Below, piece after piece: positions 24,768 to 32,886 of a stretch of 64,000 bases of DNA. A model generated the notes under the pieces. The model saw only the letters and a program-made list of their open reading frames with translations. It was not told the origin of the DNA and searched no databases. The stretch is from Amycolatopsis acidicola (GTDB lineage Bacteria > Actinomycetota > Actinomycetes > Mycobacteriales > Pseudonocardiaceae): assembly GCF_007713735.2 (NCBI RefSeq), contig NZ_VMNW02000025.1:33277-97276 (forward strand). Reading direction: 5' to 3'. A program made the translations under genes and the position numbers. Every line of letters starts with the position of its first letter. The first letter of the stretch is position 1.

Positions 24768-26012
24768 CTACGAAAGTTCGCGCGCCTGTTCCCGGATCGG
24801 CAGGAGCAGCAGCACTCCCAGCAGCGGCCCGATCGCCAGCACGCCGAAGGACAGGAACAGCGAGCCGGTCGCGCTGAACACGGCGCCCACGGCGACCGGG
24901 GCGAACACGCCGCCGAGTTGCCAGGCGGTGTTGGCGAAACCGAAGGAACCGCCGACGAACCGCGGGTCGGCGTACTGCGGGACGGTCGAGTTGGTCAGCA
25001 CCGTGTACCCGTAGACGCCGAGCCCCAGCAACGGGGCGAGCACCAGCATGGCCGGGTAATGCCGGACCAGGCCGAAGACCACCAGGATGACCACGAAGTA
25101 CCCGCTGAGGATCATCAGGTGCGTCTTGCGGGTGCCGCGCATCCGGTCCGACAGGAACCCGACCAAGGGTTTGACGCCGATCGCGGTGGTGCTGACGATG
25201 ACCATGACCAGCGCGGCCTTCCCGGCCGAGAGCCCGAGCGATTTGACCATCAGGGAGTTGCCCCAGGCCAGGAATCCCAGGGTGGCCCACTGCATGCCCA
25301 GGCCGGCGGCCGCGAGCGACATCAGGTTGCGGTTCTTCAGCATCGCCGCGAAACCGAGGCGCCCGCCCGGTTCCGCCTGCCCGGCGGGCTCCACCGCGAC
25401 GGGCGGGTCGTTGCGCAGCAGGACCCAGCAGAGCACGCCCACCACAACGGTCAGCACGCCGAACAGGTAGTAGACCCCGTTCCAGTGCACCCGCGCCATC
25501 AGCGCCGGGATGGACGCGTTGGCGAGCACGCTGCCGAACGCGGTCGCGGTGATGTACAGCCCGAAAGCCGTCCCCCGGTCCCGCGGCGGGAACCAGCGGC
25601 TGAGCAGTTTCGTGAAGGACGCGACGTCCGCGCCGCTGACCAGCCCGATGAGGACCTGGATCGCGATCCCTGCGCCGAGGTTGTGCACCGTGCCGAAGGC
25701 GAAGGTCAGGATTCCGGCCAGGACAAGGGAAATCCCCACGGCGAGGCGGCCGCCGATCAGGTCCGCGACGATCCCGCCGGGAATGTTGGTGACCACGTAC
25801 CCGATCGACAACGCGGTGGCGAAGATCCCCAGCTGGGCCACCGTCAGCCCGATCGAATGCGAAGCGTCGACGGCGACCACCGACCAGGCGGTGCGGTTGA
25901 GGTAGATGAGCGTGTAGGCCAGCCAGCACACGGCGAGGATCACCCACCGGTAGCGGGAAGCTTTCGCTACCGGGTGCACCGCCGTGCCCGCGGGCGACTC
26001 CGTGGCGTCCAT
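24768..26012 (-). CDS. MFS transporter (anion:cation symporter-like)
   Basis: 414 residues, about twelve membrane helices, with motif-A-like loops GGIVADLIGGRLAVG and GFLSDRMRGTRK and the segment LNRTAWSVVAVD near helix 1, as in ACS-family carriers of hexuronates, phthalate and other organic acids. AAGGAGG precedes the ATG. It is the last gene of a leftward operon with an isomerase, SDR and hydrolase, 31 bp after the isomerase stop, and probably imports that pathway's acidic substrate. Confidence 0.9.
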   Translation of the reverse strand: MDATESPAGTAVHPVAKASRYRWVILAVCWLAYTLIYLNRTAWSVVAVDASHSIGLTVAQLGIFATALSIGYVVTNIPGGIVADLIGGRLAVGISLVLAGILTFAFGTVHNLGAGIAIQVLIGLVSGADVASFTKLLSRWFPPRDRGTAFGLYITATAFGSVLANASIPALMARVHWNGVYYLFGVLTVVVGVLCWVLLRNDPPVAVEPAGQAEPGGRLGFAAMLKNRNLMSLAAAGLGMQWATLGFLAWGNSLMVKSLGLSAGKAALVMVIVSTTAIGVKPLVGFLSDRMRGTRKTHLMILSGYFVVILVVFGLVRHYPAMLVLAPLLGLGVYGYTVLTNSTVPQYADPRFVGGSFGFANTAWQLGGVFAPVAVGAVFSATGSLFLSFGVLAIGPLLGVLLLLPIREQARELS

Positions 26013-26043
26013 TGTGGACCTCCTTGTCCAGTGGGGAAAAGCT

Positions 26044-26889
26044 TCAGTGCAGCAGGTCCCATTCGCGGAGCTGGGCCGCGTTGTGTCGCAGGGTCGCCAG
26101 AGGTGAGCGGTCCAGGCTCAGGTCCTCGACCGAAACCCAGCCGGTGTAACCGCGCTGGCGGATGAGGCCGAGCACCCGCGGGACGTCGACTTCGCCGTCC
26201 TCGAGCGGGGTCCAGGCCGCTTGCCAGCCGCCGCCCGGCGAGCGGAAATGCGCGGCGTTCTTCAGGTGCACGTGCCCGAGGTACTCGCCGAGCAGGTCGA
26301 GCGCGAGCTCGTGCGCCTCATAGCCTTCGAAGACGAAATTGCCGAGGTCGTAGATGACGCCGACATACGCCGGGTCGAAGCGCGAGACCACCCGATGAGC
26401 GAGCGAAGCACTGGGACAGATGGTGTTGTGGTGGATCTCCAGCAGCGCGCGGATACCGGCCGCGCGCGCGGCCGCCTCGATTTCCCCGAAGAACGCGACG
26501 GTTCGCTCGAACAAGTCCGAATAGGACTTTCCCGTCCGGGAGATCCTCGGCGCCTGCAAGCGGATTTGCGGAGCACCCGCCGCGTTCGCCAGGTCGCACG
26601 CGAGCCGGAGCATCTCCGTATCGCCGACCTCGATGTAGGGCGCCAAACCGATCACGTCGAGGCCCGCCGCGCGTGTGTCGCGTGCGACCGCCTCCACCGT
26701 CGCCACGTCCAGCGGGAGGGTGGCGTGGTGGTCGACGAGGTACGGATGCGCGGGCCGGGGATCGCGGATGCTGCCGGGGCGTGGTTCGACCCGCCATTCG
26801 ATCCCGCCGAATCCCGCCGCCCGGACCTCCGCGATGCAGCCGGGAATGTCCACTGTGGGCAGACAGATCGTCGCGACGCTGAACTTCAC
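26044..26889 (-). CDS. Sugar phosphate isomerase/epimerase-like TIM barrel
   Basis: 281 residues of the AP-endonuclease-2/xylose-isomerase-like superfamily (IolE, hydroxypyruvate isomerase, 3-dehydroshikimate dehydratase relatives). Likely divalent-metal residues lie in LLEIHHNT, IYDLGN, GHVHLKN and SVEDLS. The start is GTG 26889, overlapping the SDR stop (GTGA); residues further upstream are not family-like. With the SDR and carrier it suggests sugar or cyclitol catabolism. Exact reaction unknown. Confidence 0.88.
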   Translation of the reverse strand: MKFSVATICLPTVDIPGCIAEVRAAGFGGIEWRVEPRPGSIRDPRPAHPYLVDHHATLPLDVATVEAVARDTRAAGLDVIGLAPYIEVGDTEMLRLACDLANAAGAPQIRLQAPRISRTGKSYSDLFERTVAFFGEIEAAARAAGIRALLEIHHNTICPSASLAHRVVSRFDPAYVGVIYDLGNFVFEGYEAHELALDLLGEYLGHVHLKNAAHFRSPGGGWQAAWTPLEDGEVDVPRVLGLIRQRGYTGWVSVEDLSLDRSPLATLRHNAAQLREWDLLH

Positions 26890-27683
26890 TGCCGCGCCAG
26901 GTGCTCGACGGCGAGCGGGATCCGCGGGAGCGGGGCGAGCTGGGCGCCACCGCACACGTGCAGCACCTCGCCGGTGATGAAGGACGCGGCGGGCGAAGCC
27001 AGGAAAGCGACGGCCTCGGCGACGTCACGGGGTTCGGCCATCCGCGGCATCGGCGTGATGGCCTGGTATTCCGCGGTGAAGCGCCGCATCTGCTCTTCGT
27101 CGCGGTCGTAGGAGGTGAAGTCGGACTCGATGAAGCTGGGCGCGACGGCGTTCGCGGTGACGTTGTACTTCGCCAGCTCGGTGGCGAAGGAGCGGGTCAT
27201 GCCGACGATCCCGGCCTTCATGGTGGTGTAGGCGACCGGGCCGCCGGAAACCCAGTTCCGCGAAGCGATGTTGACGACCGAACCTGCCTGCTGCGCCTTG
27301 AAGAACTCCAGCGCCCTGCTGACGAGGAACGCCGGGCCGCGCAGGTTCACGTCGCTCATCTGGTTCCAGGCGTCCGGGGACAGCTCCGAAAGCGTGGAGC
27401 GCCGGTTCACGGCCGCGTTGTTGACGATGACGTCGATCCGGCCGAAGCGCCGGCCCACTTCCCCGACCAGCTCCTCGATCGACTCGACGGAACCGAGGTC
27501 CGCGGCGATGCCGACCGCGGGCGGGGCGAACCGGGCCCGCAGTTCGGCGGCGGTCGCGGCCGCCGCGTCCGCCTTGACGTCGGCGACCACGACGGCGACA
27601 CCGTCTTCGAGGAGTCGTCCGGCGATGGCTGTTCCCAGTTTTCCCGCCGCTCCGGTGACGATGGCGACGCGGTGCTCAGTCAT
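26886..27683 (-). CDS. SDR family oxidoreductase
   Basis: 265 residues. Cofactor loop TGAAGKLG (10-17), Asp after the second strand (VADVKAD, NAD-preferring), NNAAV in place of NNAG, and the active-site Ser-Tyr-Lys as NIASRNW and YTTMKAG. C-terminal GEVLHVCGGAQL is the typical SDR end, where a Gly-Gly is usual. The first 8 nt of the gene overlap the end of the hydrolase gene upstream. Likely oxidises a sugar or cyclitol hydroxyl. Confidence 0.92.
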   Translation of the reverse strand: MTEHRVAIVTGAAGKLGTAIAGRLLEDGVAVVVADVKADAAAATAAELRARFAPPAVGIAADLGSVESIEELVGEVGRRFGRIDVIVNNAAVNRRSTLSELSPDAWNQMSDVNLRGPAFLVSRALEFFKAQQAGSVVNIASRNWVSGGPVAYTTMKAGIVGMTRSFATELAKYNVTANAVAPSFIESDFTSYDRDEEQMRRFTAEYQAITPMPRMAEPRDVAEAVAFLASPAASFITGEVLHVCGGAQLAPLPRIPLAVEHLARQ

Positions 27684-28461
27684 GATGCGCTTCTTTCTTT
27701 TCCAGTGACGACAGGAATCCGGCCGTCGCGGCCAGTACGTCGCCGGGATGTTCGTGGTGCGTCCAGTGCCCGCCGGGCAGGACCTTGATGACGGCGTCCG
27801 TGAGGAACTCGCGCGCGGTGCGGGCGCGCTCGTCGCTCCGGTAGATCGCGAGCACGGGAACCGGGAATCCGGCGAAGAACTCCGTTGCCTGCGAACGGAA
27901 ATGCAGCGCCCCGGGGCCGAAGGCGAACTCGGTGAACAGCTCGCGTACGGCCGACGGGGCGGCGGCGACCAGGTCGCCGTTCCCGGGCAGCACGGGGCTC
28001 GGCCCGAAACCGGCGAAGTGCTCGCGAGCGACCGCCAGAGGATCTTCGCGCCGGAGTCGTCCGGCGATGCCCTCGATCCGGCCGCGATCCTCGTCGGGGA
28101 TCCCGAACGCCGGGTCGATCGCGACCAGCCCGGCCACCAGCTCCGGTTCCTGCCGGGCGAGGAAGGCCGCCACCTCACTGCCCGCGGAATGCGCGACGAG
28201 CACGACGCGGCCGAGACCGAGCCGGTCCACCAGACCGCGCACGTCCGCCGCCACGTGCGGCAGCCGCATGTCCTGCCCTGGCGCGGACTCGCCGTGCCCA
28301 CGCAGGTCCACGAGCACGACCGGCGCGATCTCGCGCAGTCCCGGCAGCACGGGGTGCCAGTCCGACCGCGAGCGGGCCCAGCCGTGGATGAGGACGAAGG
28401 TGAACGGAGCCCCCTCCGGCCCGGCCAGCCGTTCGAAAGCCGGCTCGACGATCTCGGTCAT
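27676..28461 (-). CDS. Alpha/beta hydrolase
   Basis: 261 residues. Oxyanion HG at residues 26-27 (LIHGWARS), nucleophile Ser92 in VAHSAGS, conserved DLRGHGES, and a C-terminal histidine in GGHWTHHEHP. It could hydrolyse an ester or lactone. GGAAGGGA precedes the ATG. First gene of the leftward operon ending with the MFS carrier, divergent from the LysR gene. Confidence 0.9.
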   Translation of the reverse strand: MTEIVEPAFERLAGPEGAPFTFVLIHGWARSRSDWHPVLPGLREIAPVVLVDLRGHGESAPGQDMRLPHVAADVRGLVDRLGLGRVVLVAHSAGSEVAAFLARQEPELVAGLVAIDPAFGIPDEDRGRIEGIAGRLRREDPLAVAREHFAGFGPSPVLPGNGDLVAAAPSAVRELFTEFAFGPGALHFRSQATEFFAGFPVPVLAIYRSDERARTAREFLTDAVIKVLPGGHWTHHEHPGDVLAATAGFLSSLEKKEAHHD

Positions 28462-28544
28462 CGCGTCCCTTCCCGTGCGTCTTCGCTGGGACGATCCTCT
28501 GCAACCAGCGGGTATAGTTCAAATGCCTATCGTTCGCCCTCGCC

Positions 28545-28568
28545 ATGCCCGAGGGGCATATGCTCGGG
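28545..28568. promoter_or_regulatory. Overlapping inverted repeats before lysR
   Basis: ATGCCC-GAG-GGGCAT (28545-28559) overlaps CCCGAG...CTCGGG (28548-28568). They share bases, so two alternative pairings or two protein sites are possible. They cover the lysR -10 hexamer TATGCT (28559-28564), which fits autoregulation. A further ATAG-N9-CTAT element lies at 28514-28530. Confidence 0.5.
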
Positions 28569-28570
28569 TC

Positions 28571-29476
28571 ATGCTGGAGCTCCGCCACCTCGACTACTTC
28601 CGCGCCGTCGCCGAGTACGGCTCCATCTCGCGCGCCGCGGCCGCCCTTCATCTCACCCAGCCGACGCTGAGCAGGCAGATCGCCGGGCTGGAAAAGTCGC
28701 TGGGGCACCGGCTCCTGCGGCGCACTCCGGCCGGCACCGAGCTGACCGCCGTCGGCGAGGGCCTGCGTCGGCATTTGTCGTCCATTTTCGAGCTCGTCGA
28801 CCGGATCCCGGAGGTCCTCCAGGCCGCGGCCACCGCCCGGCACCTCGTGCACCTGGGAGTCCCGTCGGGGATCCCGGACGGCTGGATCGAGGCCTACCTG
28901 AACTCGGTGCACGAAGCCGCGCCGGAGATCCATTTCGCGATCGTCGAGGCCACGAGCGAGGAGCAGCGCCGGCTGCTGCTCAACGGCCTGCTGGACCTGA
29001 GCCTCATGCACACCCAGCCACCGGAGCTCCACGCGGAACCCCTGTTCCGGCAACGACTCGGCTGTGTTTTCCGCGAAGGCGCCGAGGCCGGTGACCGGGC
29101 CGAGCTCGACGTCACCGACCTAAGTGGACTGCGCGTCATGGCCCACTCCGCCAAGGGCGAAGAGGCAGGCCTGCGCGCGGCGGCGACCGCGGCCGGTGCC
29201 GAAGTCGGCTGGCTGTTCCGGGCGTTCTCCGAGCACAGCGAGCTCATCGCCAACAGCTCCCGGGTCGACGCCGTGCTCATCGGCTCGACCTCCGCACGGA
29301 AGTGGTTCCCTTCGTGGCGCTGGGTTCCGTTCCACGCCGAGCGGCCCGAACACTGGATGCGGACCTGGGTCGCGTGGGCGGGCAACGATCCGAAGCACGG
29401 GGACGTCCTGCTCGGCTGTCTGCGGGAAACCGCCAGGCAGTACCGCGACGACCCGACCTACGAGTCCACCGGCTGA
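28571..29476 (+). CDS. LysR family transcriptional regulator
   Basis: 301 residues: N-terminal winged helix (LRHLDYFRAVAEYGSISRAA to about residue 60) and a two-lobed effector domain from about residue 90. TATGCT ends 6 nt before the ATG and there is no Shine-Dalgarno, so a leaderless mRNA is likely. Divergent from the hydrolase-SDR-isomerase-MFS operon, which it probably activates when that pathway's substrate is present. Confidence 0.93.
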   Translation: MLELRHLDYFRAVAEYGSISRAAAALHLTQPTLSRQIAGLEKSLGHRLLRRTPAGTELTAVGEGLRRHLSSIFELVDRIPEVLQAAATARHLVHLGVPSGIPDGWIEAYLNSVHEAAPEIHFAIVEATSEEQRRLLLNGLLDLSLMHTQPPELHAEPLFRQRLGCVFREGAEAGDRAELDVTDLSGLRVMAHSAKGEEAGLRAAATAAGAEVGWLFRAFSEHSELIANSSRVDAVLIGSTSARKWFPSWRWVPFHAERPEHWMRTWVAWAGNDPKHGDVLLGCLRETARQYRDDPTYESTG

Positions 29477-29540
29477 GGCCTGTCGCGCCCGCGTAGGAAA
29501 TCCTTGCGCCGCATCGTGTTCGGGCTCCACGTGCGTGCGA

Positions 29541-30158
29541 TCAATGCGGGTCTCCGGCGGTCGCGGAACCGGCAAGCCACTTCGCGCCCTCGTCGTAGAG
29601 ACGCTCGACGGCCGGGCCGGTCAGCCCCGGCAGCCCGGTCTTGACGGTGAACCCGGCCTTCGTCTGCGCGTAGCCGAGATGGCGGTAGCCGGCCGGAAAA
29701 CGTGCCAGCAGTTCAGGATCCAGCTCCAGCCGCGCCGCCGGATCGACGACGTCGAGCCGGTCCTTCTCGTAGACCGGCTGGCGCCGGACGATCTTCCACT
29801 CCCCCGCGTGACGGGCGCAGAAATCGTAGAACCGGCCCGTGCAGACGACATCCGCGGCCACGCCGTCGAGCACCACCCGCTGGTTGATGGTCATCTTGGT
29901 CTGCGCCACGGCGCGGTCCCCGGCGAGGTCCGCGGTGTGCCCGCCCAGGAAGTGCAGGATCGACACCCCGCGCTCGAACCCGTCCCGGCTCGCCGCGATG
30001 AACTCGGCCGCCGGGCCCTGGAACCAGGTCGCGGTCATCCACCCGTCGTCCGGATGCCAGACCGTGGCGAACCGCGCCCAGTCCCCCGCGTCGCGCCAGA
30101 CCGCCCAGTTCTCGACCAGCTCGCGGATCGCGAGCCGGTCCTCCATGTGCGCAGGCAT
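29541..30158 (-). CDS. SnoaL-like (NTF2 fold) protein
   Basis: 205 residues with an NTF2-like cone: an opening helix (MEDRLAIRELVENWAVWRDA) and strands around HPDDGWMTATWFQG, FYDFCARHAGEWKIVRRQ. Such proteins act as dehydratases, isomerases or small-ligand binders; the His/Asp pair of HPDD could be catalytic. ATG 30158 has AAAGGA just upstream and lies one nt after the IclR stop (TGA-C-ATG), so it is translated with the regulator. Function unknown. Confidence 0.85.
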   Translation of the reverse strand: MPAHMEDRLAIRELVENWAVWRDAGDWARFATVWHPDDGWMTATWFQGPAAEFIAASRDGFERGVSILHFLGGHTADLAGDRAVAQTKMTINQRVVLDGVAADVVCTGRFYDFCARHAGEWKIVRRQPVYEKDRLDVVDPAARLELDPELLARFPAGYRHLGYAQTKAGFTVKTGLPGLTGPAVERLYDEGAKWLAGSATAGDPH

Positions 30159-30159
30159 G

Positions 30160-31002
30160 TCATTCCTTTCCTTCGCCGTCCCCGGTCCGGACGTCATCGT
30201 GCGCCGGAACCGGAACGGCGGGACACTTCCGGCTGCCACTGGATGGCAGTCCCGTGGCGAGGCGGCGGGAAATCCCCAGGGCGGCCGCGCGCACCGCCGG
30301 GGCGAGCCGGCGCAAGGTGGCGCGGGAATGGGTCACGATGCCGAGCGCGCCGCACACTTCACCGGCGGCGTCGAGAATCGGCGCGGCCACGGACACCGCG
30401 CCGAGCGTCATCTCTTGATAGGAGTACCCGAGGCCCTGCTCGCGCACGGCGTCCAACGCGGCGGCGAGGCGTCCGGGCTGGATGATGGTGTGGGGCGTGC
30501 ACGCGGTCAGCCCGTTTCCCGCGACCTCGTCGAGCAGCGCACGCGGGGAAAAGGCCAGCAGGACCTTGCCGACCCCGGTCGCGTGCAGCGGTAGGCGCCC
30601 GCCGAGCTGGGTCGCGGTGGGAACCGCGCGCCGGCTGGAGATCTTCTCGATGCACAACGCCTCGCGCCGGTCGAGCACGGCCAGTTGCACGTTCTCCTGG
30701 GTGGCTTCGCACAGGTCCTGCATGAACGGCAGCGCCGCCTCGCTCAGCACGCGCTGCCGCGGCGCGAGGGAACCGACCTGCCACAACCGGATCCCGACCC
30801 GGTACCGCTGATCCGGTGCCCGCTCCAGGCCGCCCCAGGCCACGAGCTCCCCGACCAGCCGCCGGGCGGTGGACAACGGCAGCCCCGAGGCGTTCGCGAT
30901 CTCGGTGAGCGTCAGCGCCGGGCGGCCGAGCGCGAAACACTCGAGCACCGCCAGCAGTTTGCTGGAGACACTTTGCCCCGGCGACGCACCGTTTCCCGCC
31001 AT
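30160..31002 (-). CDS. IclR family transcriptional regulator
   Basis: 280 residues: N-terminal winged helix (SVSSKLLAVLECFALGRPAL, then LPLSTARRLVGELV) and a C-terminal GAF-like effector domain (LHATGVGKVLLAF is the family signature, and GLGYSYQEMTLGAVSVAAPI). It ends in an unusual polar tail after about residue 250. No clear ribosome site. A perfect 12-bp palindrome is 28 bp upstream. Cotranscribed with the SnoaL-like gene, which it may regulate. Confidence 0.92.
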   Translation of the reverse strand: MAGNGASPGQSVSSKLLAVLECFALGRPALTLTEIANASGLPLSTARRLVGELVAWGGLERAPDQRYRVGIRLWQVGSLAPRQRVLSEAALPFMQDLCEATQENVQLAVLDRREALCIEKISSRRAVPTATQLGGRLPLHATGVGKVLLAFSPRALLDEVAGNGLTACTPHTIIQPGRLAAALDAVREQGLGYSYQEMTLGAVSVAAPILDAAGEVCGALGIVTHSRATLRRLAPAVRAAALGISRRLATGLPSSGSRKCPAVPVPAHDDVRTGDGEGKE

Positions 31003-31029
31003 TACGCCAAAAACGCCTCGACGTCAGCG

Positions 31030-31041
31030 GAAACCGGTTTC
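31030..31041. promoter_or_regulatory. Candidate IclR operator GAAACCGGTTTC
   Basis: Perfect 12-bp palindrome 28 bp upstream of the iclR start, at promoter distance. IclR proteins often bind palindromes of this size in their own promoter. In the same gap (31003-31115) is a 13-bp palindrome TGAGTGCCACTCA (31086-31098); nothing else was seen. Confidence 0.5.
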
Positions 31042-31115
31042 ACCACCCGCGACATGCTTCTCCTCCGGCGCGGACCTGCCAAGGGTGAGTGCCACTCAGC
31101 GGCAGCCGCCCTCGG

Positions 31116-32009
31116 TCAGCCTGGGTAGTCGCCCGCTTCGAGGTCGTCCAGCAGGCCAGGGTGGGTGGGCTGCCAGCCGAACTTCTTCCGCGTCAGCTCG
31201 CTCGACGCCGGCTGGTCCACGCCGGCGAGGGCGCCGAACGGCCCGAGGCGGTCCTCCGAGACGGACTCGACGGGCAGGCCGAGACGGCGGCCGATGACCG
31301 CGGCGATGTCCCGCAGCGGGATGCCTTCGTCCGAGACCGCGTGGGCCACCGTGCCCGGTTCGGCCTGTTCCAGCAGCAACCGGAACAGCTTCGCGGCGTC
31401 GAGACTATGGACGGCGGGCCAGCGCTGACTGCCGTCACCGACGTAGCCGGAGACGCCGGCCTGCCGGGCGACCCCGATGAGCCCCGACGCGAGGCCGTAA
31501 CGCCGCGCGTCCCTGGAGTGCACCGCGCGGGGCAGGCGCACGATCCCCGAGCGCACGTCCTTGTCCGCCAAGGAAAGGACGTACTGGGCGTTGCGGGCGC
31601 GGCCGGCCAGCGGGCCGGAGCCCAGTGGGCCGCTCGTGTTCGCCGGGTCCTCTTCTGTCGCCGCCCGCCCGTCCGCGGCGGGCGTGCCGGAGGCGATGAA
31701 CAGCGCCTTCCCCGTCCCCGCCAGGACCGCGCCGAACGTCTCGACGGCGAGGGCCTCCTTCTCGACCGCAGTGGCGAAATCGCTCGCGTCGAAGGCGAGG
31801 TGGACGACGCCGTCGGCCTGCGCCGCACCCGCGCGCAGGCTTTCCGGATCATTGAGGTCACCGCGGAACGGGGTCGCCCCCGCCGCGGCGACCGCACGCG
31901 CCGACGCATCGGAGCGAACGAGCCCCAGGACTTCATGCCCCGCGGCGACGAGCTCAGGGACGAGCGCGGCGCCGATTCCGCCGCTCGCACCGGTGAGAAA
32001 CACCTTCAC
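31116..32009 (-). CDS. NAD-dependent epimerase/dehydratase-like extended SDR
   Basis: 297 residues. N-terminal GASGGIGAALV (cofactor loop at about 7-17) and segments typical of atypical/extended SDRs (GDLNDPESLRAGAAQADGVV, FIASGTPAADG, TRKKFGWQPTHPGLLDDL). The canonical YxxxK is not obvious: the region reads NAQYVLSLADKD. GTG 32009 is set by GGAGG six nt upstream. Monocistronic, with two direct repeats upstream, so it may be induced by a small toxic compound. Substrate unknown. Confidence 0.88.
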   Translation of the reverse strand: MKVFLTGASGGIGAALVPELVAAGHEVLGLVRSDASARAVAAAGATPFRGDLNDPESLRAGAAQADGVVHLAFDASDFATAVEKEALAVETFGAVLAGTGKALFIASGTPAADGRAATEEDPANTSGPLGSGPLAGRARNAQYVLSLADKDVRSGIVRLPRAVHSRDARRYGLASGLIGVARQAGVSGYVGDGSQRWPAVHSLDAAKLFRLLLEQAEPGTVAHAVSDEGIPLRDIAAVIGRRLGLPVESVSEDRLGPFGALAGVDQPASSELTRKKFGWQPTHPGLLDDLEAGDYPG

Positions 32010-32028
32010 GAGAAACCTCCGATGATGA

Positions 32029-32074
32029 CAGTGACTGCCATCAGTCTACCCCACGATGTCAGTCTCTGCCATCA
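32029..32074. promoter_or_regulatory. Two direct repeats CAGTnnCTGCCATCA, 31 bp apart
   Basis: CAGTGACTGCCATCA (32029-32043) and CAGTCTCTGCCATCA (32060-32074), period 31 bp, or three helical turns. The first is also an inverted repeat GACTG-CCAT-CAGTC (32033-32046). They lie 20-65 bp upstream of the epimerase-like gene, typical of a TetR, MarR or HxlR operator pair. No such regulator gene is adjacent. Confidence 0.6.
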
Positions 32075-32127
32075 CTCGGATTGAGGACGACAGCCCGGAC
32101 CAAACGGTCTATTGTGGACGAATCCCG

Positions 32128-32880
32128 CTACACCGATGGACGAGCTGCCTCGTGCAGAGCGTGCAGCAGAGCCAACTGCGTGATCCGCCCGGCCGCGATG
32201 TCACGCTCCCGCCCAGAGGCGGTCGCTCCGGAGAGAAGCAGCAAATCGGCGAGCTCGGCCAGCGGTGAGTGCGAGAAGGCGGTGACAACGACAGTCCGCG
32301 CGCCCGCCGTTCGCGCGGCCGTGGCCGCTCGGATGGTCGCGTCGGTGTCGCCGCTGTAGCTGATGGCGACGCACACATCGCGGGCGCCCAGCCGACAAGC
32401 GATGGCCTGCTGACTGACTGTCTCGGTGGGAACTTGCACCGTCGTGCCCGTCATCGTGAAGCGAAAGGCGGCGGCCTGCGCCAGGAAGGCCGACTCGCCG
32501 TTGCCGACGAACAGAACCCGCCGTGCGCGGGCAAGGGCACGAGCGGCGCGCGCGAAGGATTCCCGGTCCAGCGCGCTCTCCCCGTCCGCGACGCACGCAG
32601 CCGCCATTGCGAAGAAGGACTCGCACGGCTGCGGCGCCTCCGCACCGTCACGGACCAGCTGGAGGCGCAGCTGCCGGAACCCGCTGAACCCCAGATGCTG
32701 GCAGGCGCGCACCGCGGTGGCGGTGGACGTGCCGGCGAGCGCGGCGAGGTCCGCGACCGACCAGTCGATGACGTCGGCCGCGTGGTCCACGATGACGTCG
32801 CCGACCCGCCGCTCGCTCGGGATCAGCGACGGCAGCGCCGCCCGGATGCGGCCGAGCGCGCTGCCGGTCTGCTGGTCCAT
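32128..32880 (-). CDS. MurR/RpiR family transcriptional regulator
   Basis: 250 residues: N-terminal RpiR helix-turn-helix (IPSERRVGDVIVDHAADVID then TSTATAVRACQHLGF) and a C-terminal SIS phosphosugar-binding domain (RVLFVGNGESAFLA, CVAISYSGDTDATI, VVVTAF). It lies only 6 bp after the thiolase stop and could be the last gene of the long operon from 43893, or its separate regulator. Effectors of this family are sugar phosphates or related phosphorylated compounds, notable given the phosphotransfer genes upstream. Confidence 0.92.
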   Translation of the reverse strand: MDQQTGSALGRIRAALPSLIPSERRVGDVIVDHAADVIDWSVADLAALAGTSTATAVRACQHLGFSGFRQLRLQLVRDGAEAPQPCESFFAMAAACVADGESALDRESFARAARALARARRVLFVGNGESAFLAQAAAFRFTMTGTTVQVPTETVSQQAIACRLGARDVCVAISYSGDTDATIRAATAARTAGARTVVVTAFSHSPLAELADLLLLSGATASGRERDIAAGRITQLALLHALHEAARPSV

Positions 32881-32886
32881 CGCCGC

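Noticed and set aside
32128..32880. RpiR gene as proven regulator of the phosphotransfer operon
   Set aside because: It is only adjacent (6 bp); no operator was found to support the link, so it is left as a possibility.
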